A stretch of DNA of 52,369 nucleotides. It comes from Photobacterium rosenbergii (lineage in GTDB: Bacteria > Pseudomonadota > Gammaproteobacteria > Enterobacterales > Vibrionaceae). The stretch spans positions 1 through 52,369 of the forward strand of contig NZ_PYMB01000028.1 of NCBI RefSeq assembly GCF_003026455.1. Direction: 5' to 3'. Positions 7,394-15,552 of this stretch are shown here, one piece after another. The notes under the pieces were generated by a model. That model searched no databases, was not told the DNA's origin, and was given only the letters and a program-made list of their open reading frames with translations. The first letter of the stretch is position 1. Each line of letters begins with the position of its first letter. The position numbers were made by a program, and so were the translations under genes.

Positions 7394-8653
7394 ATGAAGC
7401 GATTATGGTTGCTATTGCTGGTGTGGCCGCAACTGTTGTTATGGCCAACGTTATCGTGGGCTGACGGCAGTACGGTGATGTCATGGCTGGATAATCGCTT
7501 TCGTGTAGATCCTACGGTGCAGCAGGTCTCTTTTATGGTCAAGCGCGACCAGAAGAGTAACTCCGTCGTATTGGTCCGCCCCGATGGTCAAAAGTATTAC
7601 GCCTGGCGCCATCCTGACAACGTCTCTTGGTATGAAGAGACGGGGATGGATATCATCTCTATCGAGAACCCAATGCCCGGGCCGTGGCAGGCCGTTGGTA
7701 AGGTGAGCCCGAAAAATCAAATTACCGTCCTGTCCGATTTGAAGCTGGATGTCGACAACCTACCGGCAAGGCTCTATCAATCGGAAACCATCAAATTTAC
7801 CGCCCGCCTGAGCCAAAACGGCCAACCGTTACAGTTGCGCGATTTCCTCGACCGTGTCAGCTTATCCGTGGTGTTCTATGAATATATCGAGAACCCCGAT
7901 GAACTCCCTAAAGAAGCCTTGCCGATGCCTATTCCAATGGGGACCTTTGCCGATGATGGTCAGGGATTTGACGAGGTGGCCGGCGATGGGGAGTTTACGG
8001 TTGCCCTTCCTGTAGAGCTTCAGCCGGGGAAGTACACGGTCAAGGTCAGTTCCAGCAACGGTATTTTTCTTCGTACCTTCGAGCAAGAAGTGTTGGTTTA
8101 CCCTCCACCGATCAATGCTAGTTTTATTCAGGGGCGGGGACAAGAAGAAGCTCACCAAGTGGTCATTACTGGCGAAGAAGGTACATTGAAGACCGGCTCG
8201 CTGGCTGCCCATATTGAGCAGGTTAGCTTTGAAGGTGAAACCACTATTAGCCAGCAAGCGGCTTTGCCTGATGAGGAAAGGCTGACGGTATGGCTACCTA
8301 ATGGGAAGTTACCGGGGCGTTATACATGGTCGGGATGGCTCTATGCGACCGATAATTTCAGCGAGCGGGAACTGATTTTCCAGATACCCCAAAGCCATTT
8401 TGCAGTTCAGGCTGAATTACAGCTCGATCGTAACCTCAATGCTTTCCGTGAACAGCAAGAGGCTAAGGAGCGGCAGGCGGAGTTTGCCCGGTTAGAGGCA
8501 GAACGTCAGGCCAGTCGTGCCAAAGCAATAAAAGTTATCGCCCTCGCCAATGTTGTCGTAATTGTGCTGGTGGTCGTCGCTGCCGTGCTTTGGCGCAAGC
8601 GCAAAGTGAAGAAAGCGATGGAAAGTGCTGAGCTCAGCGTGCCTGGAAGCTAA
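7394..8653 (+). CDS. TIGR03503-like membrane-anchored protein, function unknown
   Basis: A protein of 419 residues. It has a signal peptide (about 1-21, ending in SWA), a long beta-rich extracytoplasmic region, a charged helical stretch with coiled-coil character (about 345-375), one transmembrane helix (about 378-398) and a short basic cytoplasmic tail. This fits the TIGR03503 family of Vibrio and related genera as I remember it. Two ATGs lie in tandem at 7391 and 7394; AGGG ends one base before the first, so the second is better spaced. It follows dnaQ closely and ends at a strong bidirectional terminator. Confidence 0.75.
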   Translation: MKRLWLLLLVWPQLLLWPTLSWADGSTVMSWLDNRFRVDPTVQQVSFMVKRDQKSNSVVLVRPDGQKYYAWRHPDNVSWYEETGMDIISIENPMPGPWQAVGKVSPKNQITVLSDLKLDVDNLPARLYQSETIKFTARLSQNGQPLQLRDFLDRVSLSVVFYEYIENPDELPKEALPMPIPMGTFADDGQGFDEVAGDGEFTVALPVELQPGKYTVKVSSSNGIFLRTFEQEVLVYPPPINASFIQGRGQEEAHQVVITGEEGTLKTGSLAAHIEQVSFEGETTISQQAALPDEERLTVWLPNGKLPGRYTWSGWLYATDNFSERELIFQIPQSHFAVQAELQLDRNLNAFREQQEAKERQAEFARLEAERQASRAKAIKVIALANVVVIVLVVVAAVLWRKRKVKKAMESAELSVPGS

Positions 8654-8680
8654 GGACTACCTTACAGAATGAGACAAATA

Positions 8681-8711
8681 AAAAGGGAAGCCGGCAATGG
8701 CTTCCCTTTTT
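8681..8711. terminator. Bidirectional terminator between the TIGR03503-like gene and fadE
   Basis: AAAAGGGAAGCC pairs with GGCTTCCCTTTT, a perfect 12-bp stem with a six-base loop and A/T runs on both sides. It serves both convergent genes. Confidence 0.92.
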
Positions 8712-8729
8712 GCTTCATGTCGATATGGA

Positions 8730-11180
8730 TTAAGCCGCTATTTCCTTAGGTGTCGGTTGGTAAGGCTTAGCAGCAAGCTCTTGAGGATCGAAGTCATCGA
8801 CGTTGATCGTGCGAAGTCGACCTTCCTCGGCACGGCAGAGAAGCTCGGCTTCTTCAGGGTTGATGACATTGAGTTCAAGCCCTTTCTCGGCCACTTTGTC
8901 CAGCTGCATGAACGGCATTTTCTTACCTGTGGCTTTACAGACACGGTCGTAGATTGGTTCGGCAGCAAGGATATCGCTTAATGTCGCTTCGATCATACCC
9001 ACTGCGTTGTTGGCTGTTGCTTCGAGGTACTGGTTGCGGCCAATACGGCTGCGGGTTTCGCTCGGGGTCTGGATGATCCTAGCCAGCTTGTGATCCAGTT
9101 TGTCGGATGGGCGAACACGGCCTAGGCCAAGCGGGAACACCATGGCACGAAGCAGTGCCGCGACAGGACGGTTAGGGAAGTTACGCAAGAATTCATCCAA
9201 GGCTTCCTGGGTTTGGTAAAGCGCATCTTGCAGCCCCCAGTGTACCAATGGCAGATCTTCGGCTTTCGCACCTTCATCGGTGTAACGCTTGAGTGTTGCC
9301 GAAGCCAAGTATAGTTGGCTCAACACATCACCTAAGCGGGCTGACAAACGTTCTTTGCGCTTGAGCGAGCCACCCAGTACAGCCATAGAGATATCTGCCA
9401 GCAGAGCCAGGTTGGCACTGTAGCGGTTGAGTTGCTGATAGTAACGGGTGGTTTGATCTTTTCTCGGCGCTGCCGAGCCGCGACCATCAGTCAGGCCGAA
9501 CCAGAATGAACGGACCATATTGCTGATCACAAAGCCGACATGGCCGAACAGCGATTTATCAAATTCCTGCAGCGCTTTTTCTGCATCTTCGTCGTATGCC
9601 GCGTTGATCTCATTGAGGACATAAGGGTGGCAACGGATCGCCCCCTGACCAAAGATGATCATCGAGCGGGTAAGGATGTTGGCCCCTTCCACGGTAACGG
9701 CAATCGGTGCACCTTGGTAACCTCGGGCGAGGAAGTTACTCGGTCCCATACAGATCCCTTTACCGCCAACAATATCCATCGCGTCGATGACACTGCGCTG
9801 GCCACGGTGGGTACAGTGGTATTTCACTATTGCCGAAATCACCGAAGGTTTTTCGCCAAGGTCGATACCGGCAACGGTAAAGTTGCTGGCAGCATCCATC
9901 ACATAAGCGTTACCTGTGATACGGGCCAATGGCTCTTCAATACCTTCCATCTTACCAATAGGCAGTTTGAATTGGCGACGGATGCGGGCATAGGCACCTG
10001 TTGCCAATGCAGCGGTTTTCAGGCCGCCAGTTGAATTTGAAGGCAATGTGATACCACGACCGACAGATAAACACTCAACTAGCATCCGCCAGCCTTGGCC
10101 AGCCATTTCTTGGCCACCAATGATGAAATCGATAGGCACAAAAACCTTGTCGCCTTGTGTCGGACCATTCTGGAACGGGATATTCAGCGGGAAGTGGCGG
10201 CGGCCAATATCGACGCCATCAATATCGGTCGGGATCAGGGCACAAGTGATCCCCAGCTCTTCTTCGTCCCCAAGAAGATGGTCGGGGTCGAATAGCTTGA
10301 ACGCCAGACCAAGAACAGTGGCGACAGGGGCTAGAGTGATATAGCGCTTGTTCCAGGTCAGTTCCATACCCAGCACTTCTTCCCCTTGCCAGATCCCCTT
10401 CTTGACGATACCGAAATCAGGAATAGATCCGGCATCAGAACCCGCTTCTGGGCTGGTCAGGGCAAAACAAGGGATTTCTTTACCTTCGGCAAGGCGAGGT
10501 AGGTAATGATTCTTTTGATCTTTGGTCCCGTAGTGCTGTAACAGTTCACCAGGGCCTAGTGAGTTAGGTACCCCTACTGTCGATGACAATACGGCAGAAA
10601 CACCGGTCAGTTTTTGTAGCACCAGTGATTGGGCATAGGCTGAAAACTCCAAACCGCCGTACTCTTTTTTGATGATCATGGCGAAGAATTTGTGGTCTTT
10701 CAGATATTGCCAGACTTCCGGTGGCAGGTCGGCCAGTTCATGGGTGACCTGGAAGTCATTGACCATACGGCACACTTCGTTGACTGGACCGTCAAGGAAA
10801 GCTTTTTCTTCCGTGCTTAGGCGCGGGGCAGGGATATCATGCAGCTTGTTCCAATCAGGAGCACCACGGAACAGGTCCGCTTCCCACCAAACTGTACCGG
10901 CATCAATGGCTTCTTTTTCAGTGCGTGACATTTCAGGCATCACTTTCTTGAATGCCTCGAGTGCACGACGGCTTAGCAGTGAGCGGCGTAGGGAAGTAAT
11001 GTTTAGCGGTATAGCAATAGCAAGGAAAGCCAGCCAGCTGGACTGACCGGTAATATCAAGTAAGGTGCCCGCAGCCAGTGCCGCAGCAATAGCCAGGGTG
11101 AAGGTGCGCAGGTTTGCCCGGTGGTAAGCCAGCACACCGGTTATACCAATCAGCCCCAGTAGGTACACGAGTGTAACCAT
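8730..11180 (-). CDS. fadE: Acyl-CoA dehydrogenase FadE
   Basis: At 816 residues this is the large FadE form that carries out the first step of fatty acid beta-oxidation, acyl-CoA to trans-2-enoyl-CoA with FAD. The N terminus has two or three hydrophobic segments (about 1-70), then the acyl-CoA dehydrogenase core (KEYGGLEFSAYAQ, ALTSPEAGSDAG) and a C-terminal extension specific to the FadE group. The ATG at 11180 is preferred: a TTG two codons upstream leaves only one base after GGAG, while the ATG has seven. A FadR-like operator lies at 11240. E. coli keeps fadE beside lpcA/gmhA and yafJ, as here. Confidence 0.96.
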   Translation of the reverse strand: MVTLVYLLGLIGITGVLAYHRANLRTFTLAIAAALAAGTLLDITGQSSWLAFLAIAIPLNITSLRRSLLSRRALEAFKKVMPEMSRTEKEAIDAGTVWWEADLFRGAPDWNKLHDIPAPRLSTEEKAFLDGPVNEVCRMVNDFQVTHELADLPPEVWQYLKDHKFFAMIIKKEYGGLEFSAYAQSLVLQKLTGVSAVLSSTVGVPNSLGPGELLQHYGTKDQKNHYLPRLAEGKEIPCFALTSPEAGSDAGSIPDFGIVKKGIWQGEEVLGMELTWNKRYITLAPVATVLGLAFKLFDPDHLLGDEEELGITCALIPTDIDGVDIGRRHFPLNIPFQNGPTQGDKVFVPIDFIIGGQEMAGQGWRMLVECLSVGRGITLPSNSTGGLKTAALATGAYARIRRQFKLPIGKMEGIEEPLARITGNAYVMDAASNFTVAGIDLGEKPSVISAIVKYHCTHRGQRSVIDAMDIVGGKGICMGPSNFLARGYQGAPIAVTVEGANILTRSMIIFGQGAIRCHPYVLNEINAAYDEDAEKALQEFDKSLFGHVGFVISNMVRSFWFGLTDGRGSAAPRKDQTTRYYQQLNRYSANLALLADISMAVLGGSLKRKERLSARLGDVLSQLYLASATLKRYTDEGAKAEDLPLVHWGLQDALYQTQEALDEFLRNFPNRPVAALLRAMVFPLGLGRVRPSDKLDHKLARIIQTPSETRSRIGRNQYLEATANNAVGMIEATLSDILAAEPIYDRVCKATGKKMPFMQLDKVAEKGLELNVINPEEAELLCRAEEGRLRTINVDDFDPQELAAKPYQPTPKEIAA

Positions 11181-11239
11181 TTTCAATCTCCTTATTTGGG
11201 CGTTGCTTTATTATATTTTGGGTACATTTTATGCAAGGT

Positions 11240-11256
11240 AAGAGGTCTAACCACTT
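11240..11256 (-). promoter_or_regulatory. Candidate FadR operator upstream of fadE
   Basis: Read on the minus strand, the site AAGTGGTTAGACCTCTT agrees at most positions with the FadR consensus as I recall it, with TGGT and GACC in the right phase. It lies about 60 bases upstream of the fadE start in an AT-rich promoter region. FadR represses beta-oxidation genes until long-chain acyl-CoA binds it. No binding has been shown here. Confidence 0.55.
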
Positions 11257-11391
11257 GTGATAAGTGTAATGTTGTTTTTAATGAAATGTAAAATAATTTT
11301 CCGTTCTGAAAGTGGGGAGTTACGTAAAGATGTCTTGTCACTGCTTGTAAAATAAGGGATTGATCGAGATCAGCGGGAAGGAAAAAAGTAC

Positions 11392-11419
11392 TTGCGTTAA
11401 TTCCTCATACAATTAAGAT
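11392..11419 (+). promoter_or_regulatory. Candidate sigma-70 promoter for the SulP transporter
   Basis: TTGCGT (11392-11397) and TAAGAT (11414-11419) are separated by 16 bases. If used, it gives a 5' leader of about 250 bases before the GTG start at 11676. The match is moderate. Confidence 0.35.
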
Positions 11420-11421
11420 CC

Positions 11422-11437
11422 CGTGACATAGCTCACG
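11422..11437. promoter_or_regulatory. Candidate CRP site
   Basis: CGTGACATAGCTCACG is a 16-base palindrome with GTGA and TCAC half-sites separated by six bases, differing from the CRP consensus core only at the outer bases. It lies between divergent fadE and the SulP gene, so it could act on either. Carbon-source control of fadE would make sense; this is inference. Confidence 0.5.
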
Positions 11438-11675
11438 TATTACTAGGATCTCGGCATCGAAGCCGGCATTTTCGTGAATCTTCAAGGAACGAGCAGGGCG
11501 ACGCAAAGTGGCCTTTTCAGATTGTTGCCTTTCCCGAACTCCGACTGACAGTTGCCCGCCGGATCCCATTCTCGGGATGACGACTACTTACAATTCTTCA
11601 TTTTCTTTTCACCAAACGGTAACAAGCCGCATTTGGCTTTTGGCGTTCCTGTTTGGCTGGTAAGGGGTTATTTCC
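11438..11675 (+). other. Long non-coding leader before the SulP gene
   Basis: This is the main gene-free stretch between fadE and the SulP gene. It holds hairpins (CGGC-ATCGAA-GCCG at 11452-11465; ATCCC-ATTCTC-GGGAT near 11563-11578), a GACGCAAAG motif at 11510-11518, and a 24-codon open frame from GTG 11474 to TGA 11548 without a clear SD. It could be a structured regulatory leader, a leader-peptide region or a copy of a dispersed repeat; I cannot decide from the sequence. Confidence 0.4.
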
Positions 11676-13394
11676 GTGTTGTTATTTGATGCGTTTAGAC
11701 AGGCGTGGCGTGACGGTTTCTCTCTTTCGTCATTAAGATCCGATATTGTTTCTGGCGTCACCGTCGGTGTGGTAGCTATTCCTTTGGGCATGGCTTTGGC
11801 AATTGCAGTCGGTGTCCCGCCGCAGCATGGTCTTTATACTGTTATCGTAGCTGGCCTATTGGCTGCACTGTTGGGTGGCTCCCGTTTTAATATCACCGGC
11901 CCGACAGCGGCGTTTGTGGTGATCCTTTTGCCTATCACCCAGCAGTATGGCCTTTCAGGCTTAATGCTGGCGACTATGATGTCCGGGGTGATTTTGTTAC
12001 TCATGGGCGTCTTGCGCCTTGGTCAGCTGGTGGCCTATGTGCCGTATCCTGTCACAACAGGGTTTACTGCCGGTATTGGCCTCACGATTGCTTTCTTGCA
12101 GCTTAAAGATTTGCTTGGCCTTAGCGTCGCAACGAATCCTATTCATTTCCCGGAAAAGGTGGTGGCGTACGCCAGTGCCATGCCAACGCTGAACATGGCG
12201 GATGCGTTGGTGGGTTTGGTAACGATTGCTGTCTTCATCCTTTGGGCCAAGCTAAAGACCAAGGTTCCTGCCCACGTTGTTGCACTTTTAGCGGGCACTT
12301 TGGTGGCTTTGTTTGTCAACCAGATGGGGGATAACCATGTCGGCCTATTGGGTGAGAAATTCCATTATCAAATTGGTGACTTGGTTGGTCAGGGGATCCC
12401 ACAGGTATTGCCGCAGTTAGTGATGCCTTGGCAGGGTGGTCATTTTTCATGGGATCTAGTGATTGAGCTGCTGCCAGCTGCATTTACCATTGCCATGTTA
12501 GGTTGTATCGAGTCCTTACTGTGTGCGGTCGTTGCCGATGGCATGACCGGGACCAAGCATAACCCCAATGCTGAACTGGTTGGACAGGGTCTGGCAAACA
12601 TCGTGGTCCCTTTCTTTGGCGGGATCCCGGCTACTGCTGCCATTGCCCGTACCGCGACCAACATCCGTGCTGGGGCATTTTCGCCAATCTCTGCCATAGT
12701 CCATGCTCTGTTTGTACTGGCTGCAATGATAGCTTTGGCCCCGATGCTTTCTTATGTCCCTATGAGTGCGTTGGCTGGCCTGCTAATCATGGTGGCATGG
12801 AACATGTCTGAGGCGCCGCACTTTGTTCATACCCTAAAAGTGGCACCACGCAGGGATGTGGCCGTATTGCTTACCTGTTTCACCCTAACTGTTGTCTTTG
12901 ACATGGTAGTGGCTGTGGTGGTGGGGCTGCTTCTAGCAGGTGTGCTGTTTATCCAGCGAATTGCATCATTGACCACCGTTAACAAGGTATCGGGTGGACA
13001 CCCGCACCAGAATTTTGGCGAAGATGTTGTCGTGTATGATATCAATGGTCCACTGTTCTTTGCCGCTAGTGAAAAAGCCTTGTCGGTGATTGACTACACG
13101 GCACCGGACACCCAGGCGGTGGTGCTGGATTTCAGTGATGTCAGCACCATCGACATTACCGCAATTCATGCATTGGAAAATGCCATTGACCGGATCCGCG
13201 ATTACCCGGTTTACTTGCTTGGTGTGGCTGCGCATATTGAGAAGAAGTTAGCATCAGCCGGTCTTCTGGCCGTGGATAATGTCGCTTGCTGTGGCTCTGC
13301 CGACTCATTACGTGAACATTTGGCGCTAAAGACTCACAATGTTCAATCTAAGGAGTCGACACTTCCAAGCGTTTCTTTGTACACTGCTAGTTGA
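11676..13394 (+). CDS. SulP/SLC26 family anion transporter with STAS domain
   Basis: A 572-residue inner-membrane transporter. The SulP signature region (GMALAIAVGVPPQHGLYTVI, GSRFNITGPTAAFVVIL) and 10-14 membrane segments span about residues 20-440. A cytoplasmic STAS domain (about 450-550) follows, with VVLDFSDVSTIDITAIHALE. Family members carry sulfate, bicarbonate or dicarboxylates (E. coli DauA); the substrate here is not readable. The GTG start at 11676 has AAGGGG eight bases upstream. The gene is 31 bases ahead of gmhA, so read-through is possible. Confidence 0.9.
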   Translation: MLLFDAFRQAWRDGFSLSSLRSDIVSGVTVGVVAIPLGMALAIAVGVPPQHGLYTVIVAGLLAALLGGSRFNITGPTAAFVVILLPITQQYGLSGLMLATMMSGVILLLMGVLRLGQLVAYVPYPVTTGFTAGIGLTIAFLQLKDLLGLSVATNPIHFPEKVVAYASAMPTLNMADALVGLVTIAVFILWAKLKTKVPAHVVALLAGTLVALFVNQMGDNHVGLLGEKFHYQIGDLVGQGIPQVLPQLVMPWQGGHFSWDLVIELLPAAFTIAMLGCIESLLCAVVADGMTGTKHNPNAELVGQGLANIVVPFFGGIPATAAIARTATNIRAGAFSPISAIVHALFVLAAMIALAPMLSYVPMSALAGLLIMVAWNMSEAPHFVHTLKVAPRRDVAVLLTCFTLTVVFDMVVAVVVGLLLAGVLFIQRIASLTTVNKVSGGHPHQNFGEDVVVYDINGPLFFAASEKALSVIDYTAPDTQAVVLDFSDVSTIDITAIHALENAIDRIRDYPVYLLGVAAHIEKKLASAGLLAVDNVACCGSADSLREHLALKTHNVQSKESTLPSVSLYTAS

Positions 13395-13425
13395 TAATAA
13401 TTTTTGATAAGACAGAGAAGGTCCT

Positions 13426-14004
13426 ATGTATCAAGACACCATCCGCGCCGAGTTGACGGAAGCGGCAGACGTCCTCAACCGTTTTTTAAGCGATGACAAG
13501 AATATTGCTGATATCGAAGCAGCTGCCAAACTTCTGGCCGAGTCGTTTAAGCAAGGTGGCAAGGTGTTGTCTTGTGGTAACGGTGGATCTCACTGTGATG
13601 CGATGCATTTTGCCGAAGAGCTAACGGGACGTTACCGTGAAAACCGTCCGGGCTACCCGGGGATTGCGATTTCAGATCCGAGCCACCTGTCTTGCGTGAG
13701 TAATGACTTCGGCTATGAGTCGGTCTTTTCGCGCTACCTTGAAGCGGTCGGTTCGCAGGGTGATGTTCTGTTTGGCCTGTCGACCTCGGGTAATTCCGGT
13801 AATATCTTGAAAGCGATTGAAGCGGCCAAGGCCAAGGGGATGAAAGTGATTGCCCTGACTGGTAAAGACGGCGGTAAGATGGCAGGCTTGGCTGATGTAG
13901 AAATTCGCGTGCCGCATTTCGGCTATGCTGATCGTATCCAAGAAGTACATATCAAGATCATCCATATCTTGATCATGCTTATCGAAAAAGAAATGGCGGA
14001 ATAA
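13426..14004 (+). CDS. gmhA: Phosphoheptose isomerase
   Basis: The 192-residue enzyme converts sedoheptulose 7-phosphate to D-glycero-D-manno-heptose 7-phosphate, the first step of ADP-heptose synthesis for the LPS inner core. The SIS-domain substrate loops are visible: CGNGGSHCDAMHFAEEL (about 53-68), LSTSGNSGN (about 119-127) and the C-terminal QEVHIKIIHIL with the zinc/catalytic His. Length equals E. coli GmhA/LpcA. AAGG lies before the ATG. E. coli also keeps it between fadE and yafJ. Confidence 0.97.
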   Translation: MYQDTIRAELTEAADVLNRFLSDDKNIADIEAAAKLLAESFKQGGKVLSCGNGGSHCDAMHFAEELTGRYRENRPGYPGIAISDPSHLSCVSNDFGYESVFSRYLEAVGSQGDVLFGLSTSGNSGNILKAIEAAKAKGMKVIALTGKDGGKMAGLADVEIRVPHFGYADRIQEVHIKIIHILIMLIEKEMAE

Positions 14005-14049
14005 TCCAGTCTCGATGACTGGTGCAACAGAGGAAGGGCATAAAGGACT

Positions 14050-14829
14050 ATGTGTGAATTACTTGGCATGAGCGCCAATGTGCCAACAGATATTTGCTTT
14101 AGTTTTACCGGCTTGATGCAGCGTGGCGGGAATACTGGCCCGCACAGTGATGGCTGGGGGATTACCTTTTACGAGGGCAAGGGGTTTAGGACCTTCAAGG
14201 ACCCAAACCCAAGCAGCAAATCGCGTATTGCAGAGTTGGTACAGGAATACCCGATAAAGAGCTGTGCGGTGGTCAGTCATATCCGGCAGGCAAACCGTGG
14301 CGGCGTGAGCTTGGAAAATACCCACCCGTTTACCCGTGAGTTATGGGGGCAGTACTGGACCTTTGCCCATAACGGCCAGCTGACGGGGTACGACGAACTG
14401 GATACCGGTCGCTTCAAGGCGGTTGGGGATACCGACAGTGAAATCGCTTTTTGCTGGCTGCTCAAGCAGCTAGACGACAGGTTCCCGGATACGCCGGATG
14501 ACTGGGAGGCCGTCTATCACCTACTGGCGGAGAGTTGCGACAAGCTGCGTGAGTTGGGCGTATACAATATGTTATTGAGTAATGGTGAGTATGTACTTAC
14601 CTATTGCACTAACAACTTGCATTGGATCACTCGCCGAGCACCATTTGGCAAGGCCTCACTGATTGATGAGGATGTCACTATTGACTTCCATCAGGAGACG
14701 ACGCCGAACGATGTCGTGACGGTAATTGCTACCCAGCCGCTGACCAATGATGAAAGTTGGCACAAGATGGAAGTTGGCGAGTTCAATGTTTTCCACTTGG
14801 GCGAGCAGGTCTTCAACCGCACGCTGTAA
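14050..14829 (+). CDS. yafJ: Class II glutamine amidotransferase, YafJ-like
   Basis: The 259-residue protein begins with MCELLGMSAN, so Cys2 becomes the N-terminal nucleophile of a class II (Ntn) glutaminase domain after Met removal. Further glutaminase motifs are HSDGWGI, SHIRQANRG and the HNGQLTG oxyanion loop near residue 107. No synthase domain is attached, as in E. coli YafJ, so the acceptor reaction is unknown. It follows gmhA by 45 bases and ends at a strong terminator. Confidence 0.93.
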   Translation: MCELLGMSANVPTDICFSFTGLMQRGGNTGPHSDGWGITFYEGKGFRTFKDPNPSSKSRIAELVQEYPIKSCAVVSHIRQANRGGVSLENTHPFTRELWGQYWTFAHNGQLTGYDELDTGRFKAVGDTDSEIAFCWLLKQLDDRFPDTPDDWEAVYHLLAESCDKLRELGVYNMLLSNGEYVLTYCTNNLHWITRRAPFGKASLIDEDVTIDFHQETTPNDVVTVIATQPLTNDESWHKMEVGEFNVFHLGEQVFNRTL

Positions 14830-14846
14830 TATCAAGCCAGATAAAT

Positions 14847-14875
14847 AAAAAACGCGACCTTAGGTCGCGTTTTTT
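14847..14875. terminator. Bidirectional terminator between yafJ and purN
   Basis: AAAAAACGCGACC pairs with GGTCGCGTTTTTT across a three-base loop, with A/T runs on each side. It serves both convergent genes. Confidence 0.95.
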
Positions 14876-14904
14876 GTATCTGTACTGTTTGCTAACAATC
14901 CCGA

Positions 14905-15549
14905 TCACTCATCGGTCGCATAGCCGGACAGGGGCAATATCAGCCCATCTAGTACCGCTTTTCCGTCTGTCATTACAACACGGTCTTGCAGGCACCAGTT
15001 GGCAACCATCGGGTAGATACGGTGTTCCTGCTCCTGCACGCGTGCCATTACTTCCTCGGCATCGTCACCGGCAAAGATTGGCACCTTGGCCTGGAGGATC
15101 ACCGGACCGCCGTCGAGTTCCTCAGTAACGAAATGGACGCTGGTACCATGCTCGCTGTCCCCGGCATCGATAGCCCGCTGGTGGGTATTAAGACCAGTGT
15201 ATTTCGGTAGCAGGGAAGGGTGGACATTAAGCATCCGACCCTCATAGTGACGAACAAATTCGCCGCTGAGGATGCGCATGAAGCCAGCGAGGATCACAAG
15301 ATCGGGCTGGTAGCTGTCAATGCGCTCGGCCATGGCTTGGTCAAAAGCCGCACGATCAGCATAGTCAGCCGCAGAAAGATGCAGAGCATCAATACCTGCT
15401 TGGCGGGCACGCTCTAATCCGTAAGCGTCAGCCTTGTTGGACAACACCGCACTGATGCGGGCGTCCTTGATGATGCCTGACTCGCAGGCATCAATCATCG
15501 CTTGAAGGTTAGAGCCGTTGCCTGAGATAAGAACAACGATATTCTTCAT
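14905..15549 (-). CDS. purN: Phosphoribosylglycinamide formyltransferase
   Basis: The 214-residue enzyme transfers a formyl group from 10-formyl-THF to GAR in purine synthesis. The active-site residues Asn108, His110 (MLNVHPSLLP) and Asp146 (EELDGGPVI) match E. coli Asn106, His108 and Asp144. The N-terminal LISGNGSNLQA phosphate-binding loop is present. It starts three bases after the purM stop, so it is the second gene of a purMN operon. Confidence 0.97.
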   Translation of the reverse strand: MKNIVVLISGNGSNLQAMIDACESGIIKDARISAVLSNKADAYGLERARQAGIDALHLSAADYADRAAFDQAMAERIDSYQPDLVILAGFMRILSGEFVRHYEGRMLNVHPSLLPKYTGLNTHQRAIDAGDSEHGTSVHFVTEELDGGPVILQAKVPIFAGDDAEEVMARVQEQEHRIYPMVANWCLQDRVVMTDGKAVLDGLILPLSGYATDE

Positions 15550-15552
15550 CGC

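Noticed and set aside
9540..10034. Long open frame antisense to fadE
   Set aside because: No SD, no recognisable protein, lies wholly inside the clear fadE gene.
11490..11560. c-di-GMP-I riboswitch
   Set aside because: GACGCAAAG and a GTTGCC-like piece are there, but the tetraloop helix and receptor and the rest of the aptamer core cannot be laid out.
13395..13425. Terminator between SulP and gmhA
   Set aside because: No stem with a T run can be drawn in these 31 bases.
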